Shown here piece by piece: positions 5,337 to 10,896 of a stretch of DNA of 13,868 nt. Source of the DNA: an uncultured Polaribacter sp. (lineage in GTDB: Bacteria > Bacteroidota > Bacteroidia > Flavobacteriales > Flavobacteriaceae). The notes under the pieces were generated by a model. The model was not told the DNA's origin. It was given only the letters and a program-made list of their open reading frames with translations, and did no database searches. The position numbers and the translations under genes are program-made. The DNA lies in NCBI GenBank assembly GCA_937936695.1, contig CALHCK010000219.1:1-13868 (forward strand). Direction: 5' to 3'. Positions within the stretch are counted from its first letter, which is position 1, and each line of letters begins with the position of its first letter.

Positions 5337-7802
5337 TTAAAAAAGTAATCTAATTAAAAAACCATCGTTTTTTATACCTGCATAACTAGATTTTACATAA
5401 TCAACTCTAAAAAAACGCCATTTACCAAAGCCTACATTATCTAAACCTAAATAATACTCTGAATACGGATTTTTATCTGCCATTAAAAGTGTTTTTGCCC
5501 CACTTACTAAATGATAATTCAATTTATTTAGCAATGGAATTTTACCCAAAACTGCTCCTTTAAAATTATGTTCTGCATGAGCTTCTAGGTATTTATCATT
5601 TGTAAAAAACTTGTAATAAGGCAACAATCCAAAATGATTTAATTTACTTCCTGTAACTAAAAATAATTGATTTCCGTTTGCCTGTAAGTTATCCATAAAC
5701 GGAATATCTTTTTTCTTTAAGAAAGCACCTCCTCTTATTTTGTATAAAAAATTACCATAATTACCTACATGTAAAGACTGACTTAAATCAGCCAAAAACA
5801 AATCTGAACTAAAATTTGAATTAGAAAGTCCAACTATTTTTCTATAATTAATACCTAACACCGGAAATTTTCTATTACCAATATTAACTTTAGAATTAGG
5901 ATACGATAAATATTTTTGTCTAAACACAAAACGCGCTCCTACATTTAAAACAGCAACATCATGTGTATTAAAAACTGCATCGTTAAAATTTTCAGGCGCT
6001 ATTGGGTTGTTTGATGTATAACTAGGGTTTTTACTTTCTCTTGCAAAAGAAAAATTACTAGTATTAAAAAGTGGTTTTCTGTTTGCATACTCTAAAGAAG
6101 AGGTAAAAAAGACTCCATTTTTAATTTCTTCGGAATATTTTATTTTAACAAATTCTTTTTCATAGATTTTCAAATAATTTTCTCTTCGTAAAAATGATCG
6201 TATTAAATTATCTAACCTTGTTATAGGATTTCTACCATTAAACTGCGCTGTTGCTACTCCTGCAGAAATATCTAAACTAGGTTTAGAAAAACGGTTCCAT
6301 TTTTTATTAAAAAACACAATAGGTCTCGCTTTTTTTTCAGAAAACCCATAGTTTATTTTTCCTCCAATCCTCCACCATTTTCCTTTATTATTTTGTCTCT
6401 TATAAAAATTAAACCCAACAGATGTATTAAAACCTTGCACGGTATTAAAGCTAAAATCTTTAATTAACCCATCTATATTTAAAGCCCATTTTTCGTAAGA
6501 ATCTCTATATCTATACCCAGTAATTGGCGATAAAAAACTGAATTCATTTTGTTTTTTATCAATAGAATCTAAATATTTTTTAGACCTCTTAAAAGTTTTA
6601 ATACTATCTTTTATTTTATAATCTTTTATTTCTTCTAAAGTTAATGGTACAGGTCTATAAGCAGCCCAATATGCTGTGTCTTTTTTAGTTGCATTTTTAG
6701 CAAACTTTAAAACTTCATTTGTAAACGTTTTTTTTGTAAAACCTGGACTAAAATGATAGTTAGAATACGAAGAAGAAAAGCGTCCGTTTAATTTAAAACC
6801 AAAGGCTTTTACTTTAAAATCTATCACCTGATTAATTAACACCCAAGCATCATTTAACTCAGAATAATTAAACTCTTGCTTTAGATGCAAAACATCAACT
6901 AAAGGAATATTAACCTGAGCACCAGTAACAGAAACCTCTACACCGTACAATGCCCAATCGTCTTCTACAACATATAAAAAACCATTAAACACACGCGCAT
7001 TTTGTTGCTTAGGTATTATTTTAATTTTATTAATTAATTTACCCTTTTTATCATAAAAAGTACCCACTAAATTATACTTGTAATACTCAAATGCATTTGT
7101 AGCAATTGGCGATATTAATTCTCCTCCAAACTTTACACTATTATCATAAAAATCTACTTTAGCATCTTGCGCTCTGTTAAAACTAATTCCATTATCCTTA
7201 CCACTTACCTTAGAGGCTACAATAGTTTCTTTAAAACTTTTAGGATTTTTTCTAAATTTAATTTCAGACACCGTTTCAGACAAATAAATAATACCACTTC
7301 TTGTAGAATCTAATCCTCCTCCAAAATCACCTAATTTTCTACCCAATATTTTCTTAGGAGCATTTTTAACTTTATACAATCCTCTAGAATAATATTTAGC
7401 AGTGTAATTTGCATACTTATCGGTATTTGTTTCTTTATTATCAATTACATTCTTAATAATTTTGTTAGCAGGATTCTCTTTTGTAGAAATAGTTATCCCT
7501 TTTAAAGATACATTTTCTTCCTCTAAAACAACATTAAGCAGAAAAGGGAAAGCTAACACATTTACTTGTTTCTTAATAGTTTTATATCCTAAAAACTGAA
7601 AAACAATTGTTTGAACACCAACTTTTTTTACCTGTAAAATATAATCTCCGTTTTCATTAGATGTTGTACCTGTTACCGTATTTTCTAAAAAGACACTCAC
7701 AAAAGAAAGAGGCACTCCTTTTACATTTACAACCCTACCTTTAATTTGCCCTAAAAAAGAAATAGAACAAAAAAAAAGTATTATAAAAATATTCTTTTTC
7801 AT
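5337..7802 (-). CDS. DUF5686 / carboxypeptidase-regulatory-like domain outer-membrane protein
   Basis: An 821-aa predicted outer-membrane protein of a family common in Bacteroidota, with no established function. It opens with a signal peptide (MKKNIFIILFFCSISFLGQ). Residues about 19-100 form a carboxypeptidase-D regulatory-like beta-sandwich (GRVVNVKGVPLSFVSV, then SNENGDYIL and FLGYKTIKKQV), the N-terminal module also seen on TonB-dependent transporters. The rest fits DUF5686: NKIIKNVIDNKE, the YYSRG segment, then long alternating polar/aromatic strands. It ends IRLLF with a terminal Phe, as in outer-membrane beta-barrels. I start it at ATG 7802 because this puts the signal peptide at the N-terminus; an in-frame ATG at 7850 would add 16 residues and cannot be excluded. 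The Cys in the signal region lacks a proper lipobox. It is divergent from maeB and 29 bp upstream of moaD. I see no TonB plug, so it should not be called a SusC-type transporter. Confidence 0.85.
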   Translation of the reverse strand: MKKNIFIILFFCSISFLGQIKGRVVNVKGVPLSFVSVFLENTVTGTTSNENGDYILQVKKVGVQTIVFQFLGYKTIKKQVNVLAFPFLLNVVLEEENVSLKGITISTKENPANKIIKNVIDNKETNTDKYANYTAKYYSRGLYKVKNAPKKILGRKLGDFGGGLDSTRSGIIYLSETVSEIKFRKNPKSFKETIVASKVSGKDNGISFNRAQDAKVDFYDNSVKFGGELISPIATNAFEYYKYNLVGTFYDKKGKLINKIKIIPKQQNARVFNGFLYVVEDDWALYGVEVSVTGAQVNIPLVDVLHLKQEFNYSELNDAWVLINQVIDFKVKAFGFKLNGRFSSSYSNYHFSPGFTKKTFTNEVLKFAKNATKKDTAYWAAYRPVPLTLEEIKDYKIKDSIKTFKRSKKYLDSIDKKQNEFSFLSPITGYRYRDSYEKWALNIDGLIKDFSFNTVQGFNTSVGFNFYKRQNNKGKWWRIGGKINYGFSEKKARPIVFFNKKWNRFSKPSLDISAGVATAQFNGRNPITRLDNLIRSFLRRENYLKIYEKEFVKIKYSEEIKNGVFFTSSLEYANRKPLFNTSNFSFARESKNPSYTSNNPIAPENFNDAVFNTHDVAVLNVGARFVFRQKYLSYPNSKVNIGNRKFPVLGINYRKIVGLSNSNFSSDLFLADLSQSLHVGNYGNFLYKIRGGAFLKKKDIPFMDNLQANGNQLFLVTGSKLNHFGLLPYYKFFTNDKYLEAHAEHNFKGAVLGKIPLLNKLNYHLVSGAKTLLMADKNPYSEYYLGLDNVGFGKWRFFRVDYVKSSYAGIKNDGFLIRLLF

Positions 7803-7872
7803 ACTTTTATTTATACTTAAAAACAATAAAGCAACATATTTGCTACCCATAATATCACTTAATTTAAAACAA

Positions 7873-7880
7873 CAAAAGTA
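7873..7880 (-). promoter_or_regulatory. Predicted -7 element of the DUF5686 gene
   Basis: On the minus strand TACTTTTG matches TAnnTTTG exactly. It ends 70 bp before the preferred ATG (7802) and 22 bp before the alternative ATG (7850), so it does not settle the start. No clear -33 TTG at normal spacing. Confidence 0.4.
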
Positions 7881-7936
7881 ACTAAAATCACAACTGTAAA
7901 AAGTTAAAAAACGAGCAAAACTGTTGTATGAAATTT

Positions 7937-7950
7937 ATCTTTTAAAAGAT
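7937..7950. promoter_or_regulatory. Perfect 14-bp palindrome upstream of maeB, possible operator
   Basis: ATCTTTTAAAAGAT reads the same on both strands. A direct repeat TTATCTT flanks it (7935-7941 and 7953-7959), and the AAGAT half can also pair with the following ATCTT (7955-7959). The site lies 33 bp upstream of the maeB -7 element, where an activator or repressor could bind. There is no T run to make it a terminator. Palindromes arise easily in AT-rich DNA, so the role is unproven. Confidence 0.3.
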
Positions 7951-7983
7951 GATTATCTTATTACTCTCTTAAACTGAAAATCC

Positions 7984-7991
7984 TATATTTG
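7984..7991 (+). promoter_or_regulatory. Predicted -7 element of the maeB-ruvA-sprA unit
   Basis: TATATTTG matches TAnnTTTG exactly. It ends one base before an in-frame ATG (7993), so that ATG would lie at or before the transcription start. This supports the second ATG (8017), 25 bp downstream, as the start of maeB. The -33 region lacks an obvious TTG. Confidence 0.5.
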
Positions 7992-8016
7992 TATGATTCA
8001 AACGAATAGTATTTTT

Positions 8017-10296
8017 ATGAGTGATTCAAGAAAAAGGCATGAGGCTTTATTATACCATGCAAAACCACAACCTGGTAAAATAGAAGTTGTACCAACAAAA
8101 AAATATGCAACTCAACACGATTTAGCTTTAGCATACTCTCCTGGAGTTGCAGAGCCTTGTTTAGAAATTGCAAAAGACAAAAACAATGTATACAAATACA
8201 CTGCTAAAAGAAACTTAGTAGCTGTTATTTCTAATGGTACTGCTGTTTTAGGTTTAGGTGATATTGGTCCTGAAGCTTCTAAACCAGTAATGGAAGGAAA
8301 AGGATTACTTTTTAAAATATTTGCAGATATAGATGTTTTTGATATTGAGGTAGATGCTACTGATGTTGATAAATTTATTGACACTGTAAAAGCTATTGCC
8401 CCAACATTTGGAGGTATTAACTTAGAAGACATCAAAGCTCCTGAAGCTTTTGAAATAGAAAGAAGATTAAAAGAAGAGTTAGATATACCTGTTATGCATG
8501 ATGATCAGCATGGTACAGCTATTATATCTGCCGCAGCTTTAAAAAATGCTATAGAAATTACTAACAAAGATATTTCTAAAGTAAAAATTGTAGTAAACGG
8601 TGCTGGTGCTGCTGCTATTTCTTGTACACGCTTGTATTTAAAACTAGGTGTAAAAAGAGAAAACGTTGTAATGTGCGACAGTAAAGGAGTTATTAGAAAA
8701 GATAGAGCTTCTCTTACTTCTCAAAAAGCAGAATTTGCAACCTCTCAAGACTTAAATACTTTAGAAGAAGCAATGCACAATGCAGATGTTTTTATTGGGT
8801 TGTCTATGGGTAATATTGTTACTCCAGAAATGCTTTTAACAATGGCAAAAGACCCTATTGTTTTTGCAATGGCAAACCCTGTTCCAGAAATTAGTTACGA
8901 TTTAGCAATTGCTACACGTAAAGATATTATTATGGCTACAGGTAGATCTGATCATCCTAACCAAGTAAACAATGTATTAGGTTTTCCTTTTATTTTTAGA
9001 GGTGCTTTAGATGTTAGAGCAACCATTATAAATGAAGAAATGAAAATGGCTGCTGTACTTGCATTAGCAGATTTGGCTAAAAAATCGGTACCAGAAAAAG
9101 TAAATATTGTTTACGATGAAGTTAGCTTATCTTTTGGAAAAGAATACATTATACCAAAACCTTTTGATCCAAGATTAATTTACGAAATTCCACCAGCTAT
9201 TGCAAAAGCTGCCATAGATTCTGGGGTTGCTTTAGAGCCAATAGAAGATTGGGATGCTTATAGAGACCAACTAATGGAAAGATCTGGTTCTGGTAGTAAA
9301 GAAATTAGAATTTTACACAATAGAGCTAAAAGCGATCCTAAACGAGTTGTATTTGCAGAAGCAGACCATTTAGATGTTTTAAAAGCAGCACAAAGAGTTT
9401 ACGACGAAAAAATTGCAATTCCTGTTTTACTGGGTAGAAAAGATGTAATTTTAGATTTAATGAAAGAAATTGGTTTTAATGCCGATGTAACTATTATAGA
9501 TCCTAAAACAGACCAAGAAACAGAACGTAGAGATAGATTTGGAGAAATTTACTGGTCTAACAGACAACGTAAAGGAAGAACGTTATCTGAAGCTAAAAAG
9601 CTAATGAGAGAGCGCAATTATTTTGCTGCGATGATGGTAAATGAAGGTGAAGCAGATGCTTTAATTACAGGATACTCTAGACCTTACCCAACCGTTGTAA
9701 AACCTATTTTAGAGTTAATAGAAAAAGACAAAGGAATTACTAAAATTGCTGCAAGTAACTTAATGCTAACAAAACAAGGACCTTTATTTTTGGCAGATAC
9801 TACCATAAATATTAATCCTACAGCTAAAGATCTTGTTAAGATTTCTCAATTAACTGCAAACTTTGTAAAAATGTTTGGTATGAAACCAAATATGGCAATG
9901 TTATCTTACTCTAACTTTAGCGCTGCAAAAGCAGATACTTCTAAAAAAATAACAGAAGCTGTTGCTTATTTACATCGTTATTTTCCAGATACTGTTGTTG
10001 ATGGAGAAATTCAGGCAGATTTTGCTTTAAACCCAGAAATGCTTGCTAAAGAATTTCCTTTTTCTAAACTAAATGGTAAAAAAGTAAATGTTTTAATATT
10101 CCCTAATTTAGAATCTGCAAACATTACTTATAAATTATTAAAAGAGTTAAACGGAGCAGAATCTATTGGCCCTGTTATTTTAGGTTTAAGCAAGCCTGTA
10201 CACATATTGCAATTAGGTGCTAGCGTAGATGAAATGGTAAATATGGCTGCATTAGCAGTTGTAGATGCTCAAGAAAAAGAAAACAGAAATAAATAA
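8017..10296 (+). CDS. maeB: NADP-dependent malic enzyme with C-terminal phosphotransacetylase-like domain
   Basis: Cytoplasmic enzyme that oxidatively decarboxylates malate to pyruvate, linking the TCA cycle to gluconeogenesis and yielding NAD(P)H. At 759 aa it has the full MaeB two-part architecture. The malic domain (about 1-420) shows AYSPGVAEPC with the catalytic Tyr40, Lys95 in GKGLLFK, the metal-binding Glu137-Asp138 in GINLEDIKAPE, HDDQHGTA with Asp162-Asp163, and the nucleotide-binding NGAGAAA loop (194-200). The C-terminal domain (about 430-759, from HNRAKSDPKRVVFAEADH) resembles phosphotransacetylase. In family members this part is thought to regulate the enzyme in response to acetyl-CoA rather than catalyse. 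NADP preference is a family-level statement. I use ATG 8017, giving MSDSRKRHEALLYHAK like known homologues; the ATG at 7993 abuts the -7 element. ruvA follows after 14 bp. Confidence 0.95.
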   Translation: MSDSRKRHEALLYHAKPQPGKIEVVPTKKYATQHDLALAYSPGVAEPCLEIAKDKNNVYKYTAKRNLVAVISNGTAVLGLGDIGPEASKPVMEGKGLLFKIFADIDVFDIEVDATDVDKFIDTVKAIAPTFGGINLEDIKAPEAFEIERRLKEELDIPVMHDDQHGTAIISAAALKNAIEITNKDISKVKIVVNGAGAAAISCTRLYLKLGVKRENVVMCDSKGVIRKDRASLTSQKAEFATSQDLNTLEEAMHNADVFIGLSMGNIVTPEMLLTMAKDPIVFAMANPVPEISYDLAIATRKDIIMATGRSDHPNQVNNVLGFPFIFRGALDVRATIINEEMKMAAVLALADLAKKSVPEKVNIVYDEVSLSFGKEYIIPKPFDPRLIYEIPPAIAKAAIDSGVALEPIEDWDAYRDQLMERSGSGSKEIRILHNRAKSDPKRVVFAEADHLDVLKAAQRVYDEKIAIPVLLGRKDVILDLMKEIGFNADVTIIDPKTDQETERRDRFGEIYWSNRQRKGRTLSEAKKLMRERNYFAAMMVNEGEADALITGYSRPYPTVVKPILELIEKDKGITKIAASNLMLTKQGPLFLADTTININPTAKDLVKISQLTANFVKMFGMKPNMAMLSYSNFSAAKADTSKKITEAVAYLHRYFPDTVVDGEIQADFALNPEMLAKEFPFSKLNGKKVNVLIFPNLESANITYKLLKELNGAESIGPVILGLSKPVHILQLGASVDEMVNMAALAVVDAQEKENRNK

Positions 10297-10310
10297 AACT
10301 GTAATAAATT

Positions 10311-10892
10311 ATGATTACTCAAATTAGAGGAAGACTTGTAGAAAAAACACCCACAGAAGTTGTGGTAGACTGCAACGGTGTGGGGTATTTGTTACATATT
10401 TCATTAAACACTTTTTCTAATTTACCTGATGATGAAGCCGTAATATTGTATACGCATCTTTCTATAAGAGAAGATGCGCATACATTATTTGGTTTTATTA
10501 ATAAAACAGAAAGAGAAGTCTTTAAATTATTAATATCTGTTTCTGGTGTTGGACCTAGTATTGCTAGAACCATGTGTTCTTCTATGACTTCAGAAGAAAT
10601 ACAAAACGCTATTGCATCAGAAAACGTTGCCCTTATACAATCTGTTAAAGGTATAGGTGCAAAAACAGCACAAAGAGTTATTGTAGATTTAAAAGACAAA
10701 ATCTTAAAGACATTTAATATAGACGAAGTTTCTGTAGCTACAAACAATACTAATAAAGATGAAGCGTTATCTGCTTTAGAAGTTTTAGGCTTTAATAAAA
10801 AACAGTCAGACAAAGTTGTTACGGCTATCCTTAAAGAAAACCCAGAAGCAACAGTAGAAAAACTCATTAAATTAGCGCTAAAAAGTTTATAA
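10311..10892 (+). CDS. ruvA: Holliday junction DNA helicase subunit RuvA
   Basis: RuvA binds four-way DNA junctions as a tetramer and loads the RuvB motor for branch migration in recombinational repair. The 193-aa protein is the usual length. Domain I is an OB fold (about 1-62, starting MITQIRGRLVEK, with VDCNGVGYLLHIS and REDAHTLFGF). Domain II carries two helix-hairpin-helix motifs, LLISVSGVGPSIA (73-85) and IQSVKGIGAKTAQRVI (109-124). After a flexible linker (about 131-148), domain III (DEALSALEVLGF to the end) contacts RuvB. The ATG lies 14 bp after the maeB stop and the sprA start 4 bp after its own stop, so it is probably expressed from the maeB promoter. No ruvB or ruvC is adjacent, which is normal outside Proteobacteria. 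Confidence 0.97.
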   Translation: MITQIRGRLVEKTPTEVVVDCNGVGYLLHISLNTFSNLPDDEAVILYTHLSIREDAHTLFGFINKTEREVFKLLISVSGVGPSIARTMCSSMTSEEIQNAIASENVALIQSVKGIGAKTAQRVIVDLKDKILKTFNIDEVSVATNNTNKDEALSALEVLGFNKKQSDKVVTAILKENPEATVEKLIKLALKSL

Positions 10893-10896
10893 TCAA

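Noticed and set aside
7765..7770. Cys in the signal peptide of the DUF5686 protein as a lipoprotein attachment site
   Set aside because: The preceding residues are Leu-Phe-Phe, not the small residues a lipobox needs; an ordinary signal peptide fits better.
8112..8435. 107-codon minus-strand frame inside maeB
   Set aside because: Antisense to conserved malic-enzyme motifs, low-complexity Ser/Ile/Lys product, no promoter or homology cue.
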